From contig JBAXGG010000001.1 of the NCBI GenBank assembly GCA_037139495.1, positions 1-64,000 of the forward strand: a stretch of DNA of 64,000 nucleotides. The letters are read 5' to 3'. The notes under the pieces are model-generated. The model was not told where the DNA came from. It saw only the letters and a list, made by a program, of their open reading frames with translations, and did not search any database. Both the position numbers and the translations under genes were made by a program. The DNA is from JAUPVS01 sp037139495 (GTDB lineage Bacteria > Patescibacteriota > Saccharimonadia > Saccharimonadales > JAUPVS01). This document shows, piece after piece, positions 42,231-51,126 of the stretch. The first letter of the stretch is position 1. Each line of letters starts with the position of its first letter.

Positions 42231-43496
42231 ATGTTTGTGGATAAAGTTGCTGTAACAATTCAAGCGGGCGATGGCGGAGATGGTCGAGTTAATTTTCGTA
42301 AGGAAAAATTCATCGATCGTGGCGGCCCGGATGGCGGTGATGGTGGCAACGGTGGTAGCATTATATTTACAGCTAGCTGGAACCAAAATACACTTGCAAA
42401 TTTTCGATACCAACGCTTGTTAAAGGCAGCCGATGGTCAGCCGGGAGATAAGCAAAAAAAACACGGACGAAACGGCCAGGACATGATGATTACCGTACCG
42501 GTCGGGACTATCATAACAGATGTAGAAGGCAAGTTATTGGCCGATTTGACCGAAGATGGTCAGCAAGTGGTTATTGCTAAGGGCGGACGTGGCGGCTTTG
42601 GCAATGCTCACTTTATCTCCTCGGTTCGTCAAGCCCCCCGGGTGGCCGAAAAAGGTGAAAAAGGCGAAATGCACGAGGCGACTATGGAACTAAAGATGAT
42701 TGCCGACGTTGGTTTGATTGGACTACCTAACGCTGGTAAGTCAACTCTGTTGGCCTCAATCAGCCATGCTAAACCCGAGATTGCCGATTACCCTTTTACG
42801 ACTATTAGGCCAAATCTTGGCGTGGTCGATATCGACCGGAACAATAGTCTGCTAGTAGCCGATATCCCTGGTTTAATCGAAGGAGCCAGCGAAGGTAAGG
42901 GTCTGGGTGATGAATTTTTACGTCACGTCGAACGCACCAGTGCTCTGGCCCATCTTATAGATAGTTACTCAGATGATGTTACCGCCGATTACAAAACGAT
43001 TCAGAAGGAGCTTAAAACTTACTCAGTTGACCTATCAAAGCGGCCGCAGATCGTTGTTCTTAGCAAGATAGACGGCTTGGACGATGAAATTATAAATTCA
43101 AATATAGAAATATTAAAAAAAGTTGTTCCAAAAAAAACCCAAATTATGGCAATCTCGGCACCCAGTCATAAAGGTGTTAAAGAACTAATTTTTGAGATTC
43201 AGAAGATTGTCGTTAAGGAGCGGTCCAAACAGGCTAAAAAAGTCGCTAAAGTTTTACCAGTTATTAGACTTGAGCAGGACGATAGTTGGCGAGTCGCTAA
43301 AGATACCAAAGGCTTTACTGTTAGTGGTAACAAGATCGAGCGCTTTGCGGCGCGCACTGACTTTGCGAATGCCCATGCTGTTGCTCGATTGCGTGATATT
43401 CTTAAGAAAATGGGCATCATGAAAGAACTGCAGAAGAAAGGTATTGAGCCGGGTCAACCGATTACAATTAACGGTTACGAAAGCATTGAATACTAA
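42231..43496 (+). CDS. obgE: Obg/CgtA ribosome-assembly GTPase
   Basis: The 421-residue protein has the Gly-rich Obg fold (about 1-155; GPDGGDGGNGGSI, GRGGFGNAHF) and a G domain. G1 is GLPNAGKST, G2 is YPFTTIRPNLGVV, G3 is DIPGLIEGASEGKGLG, and the G4-like motif is LSKID. An OCT C-terminal domain (about 340-421; WRVAKDTKGFTVSGNKIERF) completes it. OCT domains mark the Gram-positive type. It acts in 50S assembly and stress control. It overlaps the next gene by one base. Confidence 0.96.
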   Translation: MFVDKVAVTIQAGDGGDGRVNFRKEKFIDRGGPDGGDGGNGGSIIFTASWNQNTLANFRYQRLLKAADGQPGDKQKKHGRNGQDMMITVPVGTIITDVEGKLLADLTEDGQQVVIAKGGRGGFGNAHFISSVRQAPRVAEKGEKGEMHEATMELKMIADVGLIGLPNAGKSTLLASISHAKPEIADYPFTTIRPNLGVVDIDRNNSLLVADIPGLIEGASEGKGLGDEFLRHVERTSALAHLIDSYSDDVTADYKTIQKELKTYSVDLSKRPQIVVLSKIDGLDDEIINSNIEILKKVVPKKTQIMAISAPSHKGVKELIFEIQKIVVKERSKQAKKVAKVLPVIRLEQDDSWRVAKDTKGFTVSGNKIERFAARTDFANAHAVARLRDILKKMGIMKELQKKGIEPGQPITINGYESIEY

Positions 43497-44944
43497 TGGC
43501 GGCCAGCAGCTTATTTTTTTACGATTTAGAAACTAGCGGGATTAACCCGCGCAGTTCTAGAATTATGCAATTCGCCGGCCAACGGACCGATCTTAAACTA
43601 AAACCAATCGGCGAACCGGTTAATATTTTGATCAAACTTAGCGATGACATTCTACCAGAACCGAATGCCATTATGATTACCGGGATTACACCTCAGCAGA
43701 CAAAAGCTGATGGCATTACTGAGGCCGAATTCTTAAAAATCTTCAGTCATGAGATTGCAATACCAGGAACGATTTTTACTGGTTTCAACAATGTTCGATT
43801 CGATGATGAGTTCATGCGTTTTTTAAATTACCGCAACTTTTATGATCCTTATGAGTGGCAATGGCAGGATGAACGTAGTCGCTGGGATATTTTGGACGTT
43901 GTTCGGCTAACACGCGCATTACGGCCTGATGGCATTACGTGGCCGTTTGACACTGATGGTAAGCCATCTAACCGTCTAGAGATGCTTTCTAGTGTTAATG
44001 GATTAGAACACACCGATGCGCACGATGCCTTAAGTGATGTGCGGGCCACAATTGCTCTTGCTAGACTAATATATAACAAGCAAAATAAGCTTTTTGAATA
44101 TCTTCTATCGATACGCGGCAAGAAGGCTGTGGCCGATCTAGTAGATTCTGACCAACCTTTTGTGTATGCTTCAGGAAAGTATTCAGCCGATTACCAAAAA
44201 ACCGCTGTTGTTACCAAGATCGCTGATCATCCAACACGCCAAGGGGCATTAGTTTATGATCTGCGACATGATCCTAACCAGTATTTAAGAAAAACTCCTA
44301 GTGAATTAGTTGAACTATGGCGTTGGAAAAAAGACGCCATCGAACCCCGGCTACCGATCAAAACGCTTCAGTATAATCGCGTACCAGCAGTGGCACCACT
44401 CGGTGTCTTAGATAAAGATTGCCAAAAACGCCTAAGAATAGACTTAGCAATTGTTAAGGCGAATCGTCAGAAGCTATCAAAAGCCAACGACTTCAAAAAA
44501 AACCTGCTCCGAGCGCTAGAGATTATGGATAAAGACCAGCAAACCCGTTTGGTTGCGACTGATACTGAAGTTGACGCTCAGCTGTATGATAATTTCATTA
44601 GCCGCCCGGACCAGATTGTGATGAGGGCGGTTAGAGTTGCAGAACCGGACGATCTGAATGGTTTTACTAATCGGCTGATAGATCCGCGCCTTAAGGCTAT
44701 CTTGCCGCTGTATAAGGCTAGGAATTTTCCTAAGTCATTGTCGTCCGAAGAACTAGCGGAGTGGGAGAGGCATCGTCAGCAAGTACTCACCGGAGGCGGT
44801 AAACAGAGCCGGCTCGCACTATTTTTTGCGCGACTCGAAGAAATAGCCAAAACCAAGGGTATTAGCCAAGAAAAACGTTACTTACTGGAAGAACTCCACC
44901 TTTACGGCGAAAGTATTATGCCTGTTCCAGATTTCGTAGACTGA
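43496..44944 (+). CDS. sbcB: Exodeoxyribonuclease I
   Basis: The 482-residue DEDDh exonuclease degrades single-stranded DNA 3'-5'. It starts FYDLETSGINPRSSRIMQFAG (Exo I Asp/Glu), has TGFNNVRFDDEFMRFLNYR (Exo II) and HTDAHDALSDVRATIALA (Exo III with His), then the SH3-like and helical ExoI domains (about 200-480; WERHRQQVLTGG). ExoI is best known from gammaproteobacteria, so its presence in a reduced genome is notable. It is coupled to obg by a one-base overlap and converges on a small leftward gene. Confidence 0.93.
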   Translation: MAASSLFFYDLETSGINPRSSRIMQFAGQRTDLKLKPIGEPVNILIKLSDDILPEPNAIMITGITPQQTKADGITEAEFLKIFSHEIAIPGTIFTGFNNVRFDDEFMRFLNYRNFYDPYEWQWQDERSRWDILDVVRLTRALRPDGITWPFDTDGKPSNRLEMLSSVNGLEHTDAHDALSDVRATIALARLIYNKQNKLFEYLLSIRGKKAVADLVDSDQPFVYASGKYSADYQKTAVVTKIADHPTRQGALVYDLRHDPNQYLRKTPSELVELWRWKKDAIEPRLPIKTLQYNRVPAVAPLGVLDKDCQKRLRIDLAIVKANRQKLSKANDFKKNLLRALEIMDKDQQTRLVATDTEVDAQLYDNFISRPDQIVMRAVRVAEPDDLNGFTNRLIDPRLKAILPLYKARNFPKSLSSEELAEWERHRQQVLTGGGKQSRLALFFARLEEIAKTKGISQEKRYLLEELHLYGESIMPVPDFVD

Positions 44945-45110
44945 TAACATCAAAGTGACGTTGATTTTGATGTTGTAGCTTTTCAGTCCTTGCTTTGTAA
45001 TAGCGATAACCAAAATAGCTCAATAATGGCCACAAGATTAGTTGATACCAAAGAAAGGTGAGTTGAAGGTGAGTGCCTGGTATTTGTCCCAGGACAATAA
45101 GTTGCATCAT
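44916..45110 (-). CDS. Small membrane protein, unknown
   Basis: The 64-residue product has one membrane helix (about 17-37; LTFLWYQLILWPLLSYFGY) and a basic, polar tail (YYKARTEKLQHQNQRHFDV). It is supported as a gene by a good minus-strand promoter, TTGACT-16-TAGAAT, 28 bases before the ATG. It overlaps the 3' end of sbcB by 29 bases. No family is recognised; the start could be the second ATG at 45107. Confidence 0.5.
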   Translation of the reverse strand: MMQLIVLGQIPGTHLQLTFLWYQLILWPLLSYFGYRYYKARTEKLQHQNQRHFDVISLRNLEQA

Positions 45111-45138
45111 AATTCCAAACCCGTTTACATATACCTTA

Positions 45139-45166
45139 ATTCTAAATCTATTTGCAATAAAGTCAA
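45139..45166 (-). promoter_or_regulatory. Minus-strand promoter for the small membrane gene
   Basis: TTGACT (45166-45161) and TAGAAT (45144-45139) are separated by 16 bases on the minus strand. Confidence 0.55.
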
Positions 45167-45192
45167 TAGTAGTTTATCATCCTAATGCTTAG

Positions 45193-45219
45193 GAGTATTT
45201 ATCAATACTCTGGTAAACT
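45193..45219 (+). promoter_or_regulatory. Promoter with perfect inverted repeat in the spacer
   Basis: GAGTATT (45193-45199) and AATACTC (45204-45210) form a perfect 7-bp inverted repeat. It lies directly before TGG and the -10 TAAACT (45214-45219). This is a likely repressor or activator site for the unknown gene at 45247. Confidence 0.5.
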
Positions 45220-45246
45220 AAAATATAAGTTTTTACGGAGACATAG

Positions 45247-46029
45247 GTGTATATGAATCGTCAGCGCAACTCGTTTAGTCAAAATGGTGTAGGAATGGAA
45301 ATATGTTTTTCTGAGCAAACTACTACGCCAGAAGAATTTGGCCGTAGTGGCTTATATATTTCTTCTCCCCCCGAAGTTCGAATAATTCGGCAGGTTAGTA
45401 TTCATCCTGACGATAATGAAAGATTACGTAATGCAGTAGACTATTTAGGTCAAAAAAACTACGGAAAAGGTAAGGCTACTGCTATTGGATCCCTAGCATG
45501 TACCTATGTATCTGCCGAAGAAATGGCTCGAATGCTAGAAAATAAGTACCCTAAAATATATCAAAATCGTCGCAAGATAACTCAAATGCAACGGCGCATG
45601 GCAAAAGACTATAAACAATTCGTTCAAAATTCAGGTAGATCCGTAGAGGAAGCAGTAATGTCGGGTTTTAGAGTACAGATTGACGGTCACGATGACGAGC
45701 AAACAGATGTATTCCCGTTAATTGATGAAATGAAATGGTCGGCCGGAGATTTTTTTATTTCTGATTATGAAAAATATAGCCACAACACAATCGGACTAGA
45801 CCTTTCAGAGAACTTAACTTTGATGGCTGAAATGGATGAAACAGTTGCATACTTAAGGGATGAGGGACTTAACATAAACTCCATAGACAGGACCCGTGAA
45901 CCACACCTGAGTATATTTACAACTTTCGGCAGTCTGGGGAACACTAGTTTGCACGCTATGAGCCATCCCAACCCTGTTACTTTGGAGCTTCCAAAAATGT
46001 GGGTTAATTCTAGCGGGATCACTATTTAA
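45247..46029 (+). CDS. Unknown soluble protein
   Basis: The 260-residue product is not recognised. GTG 45247 lies 6 bases after GGAG; ATG 45253 would be 12 away. The middle is helical and basic (NRRKITQMQRRMAKDYKQF) and the C-terminal half is beta/alpha. HNT (in SHNTIGLDL) and HLS (in EPHLSIFTTFG) recall the paired HxS/T motifs of 2H phosphoesterases, but the spacing of about 45 residues is short, so this is only a hint. Lower GC and a private operator-like promoter set it apart. A second unknown gene of similar length follows. Confidence 0.6.
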   Translation: MYMNRQRNSFSQNGVGMEICFSEQTTTPEEFGRSGLYISSPPEVRIIRQVSIHPDDNERLRNAVDYLGQKNYGKGKATAIGSLACTYVSAEEMARMLENKYPKIYQNRRKITQMQRRMAKDYKQFVQNSGRSVEEAVMSGFRVQIDGHDDEQTDVFPLIDEMKWSAGDFFISDYEKYSHNTIGLDLSENLTLMAEMDETVAYLRDEGLNINSIDRTREPHLSIFTTFGSLGNTSLHAMSHPNPVTLELPKMWVNSSGITI

Positions 46030-46072
46030 TACAACAATATGCTATAATAGCAAGCGGAGTAAACAGTAAATT

Positions 46073-46879
46073 ATGCCAGTACGTGATGAGAAGGATTTCA
46101 GTTACATTGATATGAGCCGAGCCGTTGAAGGCCCTGGCATAATTAAGTTTTTAGGTGCAGTCGATTACCATAGCAGAGAAATATTTGGTAATGATCAATC
46201 AGGCATAGTTGTCATCCCTGGCCATCTGGACGAGGATGCTAGGATTAACAGTAGTAACGAGGATTACCTATCATCCGAATTAGAAATCAAAACGGTGGGT
46301 AGCCCGAGGTTTAAAGTATACGATGCAGAGGATATAAGGTTTACGTTGCTCCATCGCCGCCAACCGAAGGAGCTGAATAAGACGAGCAGGTTATTGTGGG
46401 CAGGTCGTAGGACAACTAGAATACAAGAGCAAACATACCATCCAATTGATGTAGATACAGATCAGGCCCCGCTATTTAAGACTAGTCCACTCTATGAGGC
46501 TTTGGTCAGGATTGGTCTTCAGTATGATGTGCCTAGCCAGGATAACGTACCGATTAAATTTTCGGCAATTACTTTGAACCCAGATTCTGATTTTGGCGAT
46601 AAAGGCATTGAGCTGGCATTGATTCCGTCCCCTGATGACAAAGTTACTCGTATGTTGGTTGATCAGATTCAACTATGCTATACAGCTCTAAAGCAAAAAT
46701 CAAAATGGGCTGTATATCCGAATAACGGGCCATTACCCTTAACTGTGCCATTTGCACGTTTGCCACGAGATGTTACTGAATCAGAGATAAAACAGTTTAT
46801 AAAAGTTATGGACGAAAACTTACTTCCAGTCCGTGGCGTATTGAGTGTGATTAATCCTCGTCCCACCATTCATAACTAG
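46073..46879 (+). CDS. Unknown soluble protein
   Basis: The 268-residue product is not recognised. It has no membrane segment. It is rich in beta and charged residues, with HIS/ARG-rich patches (LLHRRQPKELNKTSRLLWAG) and an end LPLTVPFARLPRDVTESEIKQFI. The last motif faintly resembles the end of the preceding gene's product (HPNPVTLELP), so the two may be distant relatives. TGCTATAAT (hexamer 46043-46048) and a GGAG site give it its own leader of about 18 bases. Confidence 0.6.
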   Translation: MPVRDEKDFSYIDMSRAVEGPGIIKFLGAVDYHSREIFGNDQSGIVVIPGHLDEDARINSSNEDYLSSELEIKTVGSPRFKVYDAEDIRFTLLHRRQPKELNKTSRLLWAGRRTTRIQEQTYHPIDVDTDQAPLFKTSPLYEALVRIGLQYDVPSQDNVPIKFSAITLNPDSDFGDKGIELALIPSPDDKVTRMLVDQIQLCYTALKQKSKWAVYPNNGPLPLTVPFARLPRDVTESEIKQFIKVMDENLLPVRGVLSVINPRPTIHN

Positions 46880-46926
46880 CTAGGGTCTAGTAAAACTTAT
46901 AAGAAATCTGTATAATTAGTCGACTT

Positions 46927-49737
46927 ATGAGCGACGCTATTTTAGTTAAAGGTGCTCGGGAGCATAACCTCAAAAATATTGATGTTGAGATTCCGCGCGG
47001 TAAATTAGTGGTAATTACCGGCTTGTCCGGCTCAGGTAAGTCGTCCCTGGCTTTTGACACCATTTACGCCGAAGGGCAACGTCGTTATGTTGAATCGCTT
47101 AGCTCGTATGCTCGACAGTTCCTGGGACTTATGGAAAAGCCGGACGTCGATCAGATAGACGGACTGAGCCCAGCAATTTCTATTGACCAAAAATCAACTA
47201 GTCGTAACCCTCGCTCGACTGTGGCCACTGTCACTGAGATTTATGATTATTTACGCCTGTTGTATGCCCGCATCGGGATTCCCCATTGCCCTGTTTGTAG
47301 TAAACCGGTTGCCCGTACAACAAGTGCTGCCATTGTTGATCAGATTACTAAATTACCAGTCGACGCCAAGATTATGATCCTAGCACCAATTATTAACTCC
47401 AAAAAAGGTGCGTTTGAGCATATACCAGAACAATATACACGGGCCGGTTTTGCCCGGGCTCGAGTTGACGGCGTCGTTTACGCTTTGGATGAATTCCCAG
47501 AACTCGATAAGAACTACAAACATACCATCGAAATTGTGGTTGATCGCTTAGTGAATAACGATGACAGCCGTGGCCGATTAGTCCAGTCTGTCGAGCAAGC
47601 TATAGAAGTTGCCGATGGCAAGGTTAGTGTTTTAGATGCTGCTACAAAAATTGAGAGCTTTTATAGCTTAAGATACGGCTGCCTCGACCATCCTGATGTT
47701 GCTATACCTGAGCTCGAACCACGTACCTTCAGTTTTAACAGCCCACAAGGTGCTTGCCCGATTTGTACCGGGCTTGGCTCCCGCCTAGAGGTAGACCCTG
47801 AGCTAGTTATTCCGAATGGTCGCTTGACCCTGGCCGAAGGTGCTGTTAGGCCATATAACCGGATTAATACCGACAACTGGTACATGAAAAAACTGCAAGC
47901 TCTGGCTGATCGATATGAATTTAGTGTCCATGTCCCGACCGGTGACTTAACCAAAGCCCAAATTGAAAAAATCATGTATGGTACAGCTGACGAAACCTAT
48001 AAAATATCTTTGGGCATCGGTCGTTCGTTCGATACCACCTACGAAGGGGTAATTCCAAATTTGGAACGCCGCCACAAAGAAACCGACAGTGATTTTATGC
48101 GTCGTGACATTGAGCGTTTTATGCAGGAGAGGCCTTGCCACGCTTGTCATGGGAGACGGCTTAAGCCAGAGGTGCTAGCTATTACAGTTGGCGGGCTATC
48201 GATTATGGATATTTGCGAGCTATCAATCGACGATGCCATAGACTTTTTTAAACAGCTTAAGTTGAGCGCTAAAGATGCACAAATCGCTACTCAAATATTT
48301 AAAGAAATCTCCGCTAGATTACAGTTTTTGCAAGATGTGGGCCTTAATTATCTAAGCTTATTGCGCAGTGCTGTTACCTTGAGCGGGGGTGAAGCTCAGC
48401 GGATACGTTTGGCTACGCAAATTGGTTCTGGCCTGCAAGGAGTCCTTTATGTTTTGGATGAGCCTTCGATCGGCCTTCATCAGCGTGACAACGAACGCCT
48501 AATCAAAACCCTCAAACACCTAAGAGACCTTGGCAACACAGTAATTGTTGTCGAACATGACGAAGAAACAATTCGGACCGCCGATTTCCTGTTAGACATC
48601 GGTCCGGGGGCAGGAATTCATGGTGGATACGTAGTTGCCTCTGGCACTCCGGAACAAGTATCTAGGGTACCCAAAAGTGTTACTGGCCAGTATCTTCGCG
48701 GCGAAAAGGTCATTCCAATTCCCACAAAACGACGCAAAGGTAACGGAAAAGCCCTGGTAGTAAAGGGCGCCCGCGAGAATAACCTTCAGAATGTTACGGT
48801 CTCGATTCCTCTAGGCAAGATGGTGTTAGTAACTGGTGTATCGGGCTCGGGTAAGTCTAGTTTGATTAACGACATTGTGGCTAAAGAATTACAAGCACGT
48901 TTACATAGGGCCAATACTGTACCGGGCCGTCATGATGAAATTGACGGTATTAAGGAACTAGACAAAGCGATTGTTATTGATCAGTCGCCGATCGGTCGCA
49001 CTCCACGTTCTAATCCAGCCACATACACTGGTCTATTTACACCAATTCGCGAATTATTCGCTAGTACACCAGAAGCCAAATTACGTGGTTATGCGGCCGG
49101 CCGTTTTAGCTTTAACGTTAAAGGTGGTCGTTGCGAAAACTGTTCTGGTGACGGAATTATAAAAATTGAGATGCACTTTTTACCGGATGTCTATGTGCCC
49201 TGCGAAGTTTGTCACGGTAAGCGCTATAACCGCGAAGCTCTAGAGATTCATTTTAAAGGTAAGGCAATTAGCGATATTTTAGAAATGACTTGCGAAGTTG
49301 CTTTAGAATTTTTCGGAAACATTCCCTCGATTGCCCGCAAGCTTCAAACCTTAGTTGATGTAGGTTTGGGCTATATCGCTCTCGGTCAATCGGCAACTAC
49401 ACTTAGCGGGGGTGAAGCTCAGCGTATTAAGCTGGCTACAGAATTGTCACGTCGTCCAACCGGCCGTACGCTTTATATTTTGGACGAGCCTACTACTGGT
49501 TTACACATGGCTGATATCAATAAATTGCTGCATGTCTTGCATGCCCTAGTTGACGCCGGTAACAGTATGATTATCATTGAGCACAACTTAGACGTTATTA
49601 AAGCTGCTGACCACATTATCGATATGGGCCCCGAAGGCGGTAGCGGCGGCGGATTTATTATTGCCGAGGGAACACCCGAGCAAGTTGCCAAGATAAAAAA
49701 ATCTTACACAGGTCAGTTTTTAAAAACAATTCTTTAA
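46927..49737 (+). CDS. uvrA: Excinuclease ABC subunit A
   Basis: The 936-residue ABC-type ATPase finds bulky DNA damage and loads UvrB. There are two Walker A motifs (GLSGSGKSS, GVSGSGKSS), two LSGGEAQRI signatures and two Walker B motifs (VLDEPSIGLHQRD, ILDEPTTGLHMAD). Zinc-binding Cys pairs are CPVC, CPIC, CHACHG, CENCSG and CEVCHG. Length is normal. TATAAT (46911-46916) lies 10 bases upstream, so the leader is only about 4 bases. uvrC is 4 kb downstream; uvrB is not in the window. Confidence 0.98.
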   Translation: MSDAILVKGAREHNLKNIDVEIPRGKLVVITGLSGSGKSSLAFDTIYAEGQRRYVESLSSYARQFLGLMEKPDVDQIDGLSPAISIDQKSTSRNPRSTVATVTEIYDYLRLLYARIGIPHCPVCSKPVARTTSAAIVDQITKLPVDAKIMILAPIINSKKGAFEHIPEQYTRAGFARARVDGVVYALDEFPELDKNYKHTIEIVVDRLVNNDDSRGRLVQSVEQAIEVADGKVSVLDAATKIESFYSLRYGCLDHPDVAIPELEPRTFSFNSPQGACPICTGLGSRLEVDPELVIPNGRLTLAEGAVRPYNRINTDNWYMKKLQALADRYEFSVHVPTGDLTKAQIEKIMYGTADETYKISLGIGRSFDTTYEGVIPNLERRHKETDSDFMRRDIERFMQERPCHACHGRRLKPEVLAITVGGLSIMDICELSIDDAIDFFKQLKLSAKDAQIATQIFKEISARLQFLQDVGLNYLSLLRSAVTLSGGEAQRIRLATQIGSGLQGVLYVLDEPSIGLHQRDNERLIKTLKHLRDLGNTVIVVEHDEETIRTADFLLDIGPGAGIHGGYVVASGTPEQVSRVPKSVTGQYLRGEKVIPIPTKRRKGNGKALVVKGARENNLQNVTVSIPLGKMVLVTGVSGSGKSSLINDIVAKELQARLHRANTVPGRHDEIDGIKELDKAIVIDQSPIGRTPRSNPATYTGLFTPIRELFASTPEAKLRGYAAGRFSFNVKGGRCENCSGDGIIKIEMHFLPDVYVPCEVCHGKRYNREALEIHFKGKAISDILEMTCEVALEFFGNIPSIARKLQTLVDVGLGYIALGQSATTLSGGEAQRIKLATELSRRPTGRTLYILDEPTTGLHMADINKLLHVLHALVDAGNSMIIIEHNLDVIKAADHIIDMGPEGGSGGGFIIAEGTPEQVAKIKKSYTGQFLKTIL

Positions 49738-50372
49738 CGACGAGTAACTTTTTTCCACAAATCTTGGCGAAGTTTTTTGTCTTTGATGATGTGTAGTATT
49801 ACTGGACTAAAAGTAAATAGCATGGCCAGCAAAACTATCGGCAGTAGGTACTTATCGATATTGGGTATTTTACTGCCTAGCCAGTGACCCAGCATAACAA
49901 CGCCAGCACCCCAAAGGGTGGCGCCAACTATGTTAAAGGACAGGAATCGTTTGTAATGCATTTTTCCGACACCAGCAACTAATGGCGCGAAAGTACGAAT
50001 AATCGGTATAAAACGAGCTAAAATAATCGTTTTACCACCGTGGTTTTGATAGAAAGCTTCAGCCTTGACAACGTACTCTTGGCGGAAAAATAGACCGTCC
50101 TTTTTACTGAAAATACGATGACCAGTCCGGCGCCCAATAGCGTAACCAACACTGTCGCCAGCGATAGCCGCTACTATAACCACTAACAACACCCAGCCCA
50201 GGGGTAGTTTACCCTGAGCGGCAAAGAAACCAGCCGTAAACAGTAGAGTATCGCCGGGTAGGAAAAAGCCAATCAATAAGCCTGATTCAGCAAAGACCAT
50301 ACCGCCAATTAATAGCAACCCAGTCAATACTCCGGCGCTTTGTAGTAGGTGCTCAGGATTAATTCCAAACAT
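49734..50372 (-). CDS. DedA-family membrane protein
   Basis: The 212-residue protein matches DedA/SNARE-associated proteins: FAESGLLIGFFLPGDTLLFTAG near the N-terminus, GDSVGYAIGRRTG, the Arg-rich FYQNHGGKTIILARFIPIIRTFAPLVAG and GAGVVMLGHWLG. It has about four to five helices. DedA proteins flip or transport lipids such as undecaprenyl phosphate and support membrane potential. It converges on uvrA with a 4-base overlap and is divergent from the L25 gene. Confidence 0.93.
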   Translation of the reverse strand: MFGINPEHLLQSAGVLTGLLLIGGMVFAESGLLIGFFLPGDTLLFTAGFFAAQGKLPLGWVLLVVIVAAIAGDSVGYAIGRRTGHRIFSKKDGLFFRQEYVVKAEAFYQNHGGKTIILARFIPIIRTFAPLVAGVGKMHYKRFLSFNIVGATLWGAGVVMLGHWLGSKIPNIDKYLLPIVLLAMLFTFSPVILHIIKDKKLRQDLWKKVTRR

Positions 50373-50456
50373 GTTTTACTAGCTTAACCTATAAGCTAGT
50401 TCGCCGTCTACTCCGAATCTTTGCTATACTATAGGTTACAAACCAAGGAGGTTCTA

Positions 50457-51125
50457 GTGTCCGATCAAGATATCGCAATTACATTGCAAAACCGAGAAGC
50501 GGTGGGGAAAGCTGTCAAAAAGTTGCGAAGAGATGGATTAGTGCCTGCTGTTATTCACGATCATGGACGAGATTCTATTCATGTAATGGCCTCTTATACT
50601 GAGTTACACAAGGTCTACAAAGAAGCTGGTAAGCATCATCCAGTAAACTTGACTGTCGATGGTAAAAAATACCTAGCCATTATTCGGGATGTAGATTTTG
50701 AGCCACGCAAGCATATGCTGCGTCATGTTGTGTTTAACGCCATCGAGCAAAACAAGCCTGTTGAAACTGAAGTTCCAGTTGTATTCGAAGGCGATGCCGA
50801 AGCCGAAAAGGCTGGTTTTATGATTCTTCGCCAACTCGACAACGTTGAAGTTAAGGCATTACCAAAAGACCTGCCTGATCAAGTCACTATCGATATTTCT
50901 GGTCTTACTGCTGTTGGTGATCGCCTCCACGTTTCTGACATTGTTGTTCCAGCCGGCGTGACTATTCTAACCGAAGCCGAACATGCCGTAGCCATGGTCG
51001 AAGAACCACGTTCACTAGCTGCCGCTCAAGCCGAAGAAGATGAAGCCGCTGCCGCCGAAGCCGCTCCAGTAGTCGCCGAGGAAGGTGAAGAGCCTAAGAC
51101 TGATACTCCTTCCGAAACAGAGTAA
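50457..51125 (+). CDS. rplY: Ribosomal protein bL25, CTC (long) form
   Basis: The 222-residue protein binds 5S rRNA. The N-terminal L25 domain (about 1-92; LQNREAVGKAVKKLRRDGLVPAVI, PVNLTVDGKKYLAIIRDVDF) is followed by the CTC TL5 domain (about 95-185) and an acidic tail of Glu and Ala. GTG 50457 is chosen because AAGGAGG (50445-50451) lies 5 bases upstream, one of the strongest ribosome sites in the window. TATACT (50425-50430) is the likely -10. Confidence 0.95.
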   Translation: MSDQDIAITLQNREAVGKAVKKLRRDGLVPAVIHDHGRDSIHVMASYTELHKVYKEAGKHHPVNLTVDGKKYLAIIRDVDFEPRKHMLRHVVFNAIEQNKPVETEVPVVFEGDAEAEKAGFMILRQLDNVEVKALPKDLPDQVTIDISGLTAVGDRLHVSDIVVPAGVTILTEAEHAVAMVEEPRSLAAAQAEEDEAAAAEAAPVVAEEGEEPKTDTPSETE

Positions 51126-51126
51126 G

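Noticed and set aside
50421..50456. 12-residue N-terminal extension of L25
   Set aside because: The extension contains the -10 element and the AAGGAGG site of the real GTG start at 50457.
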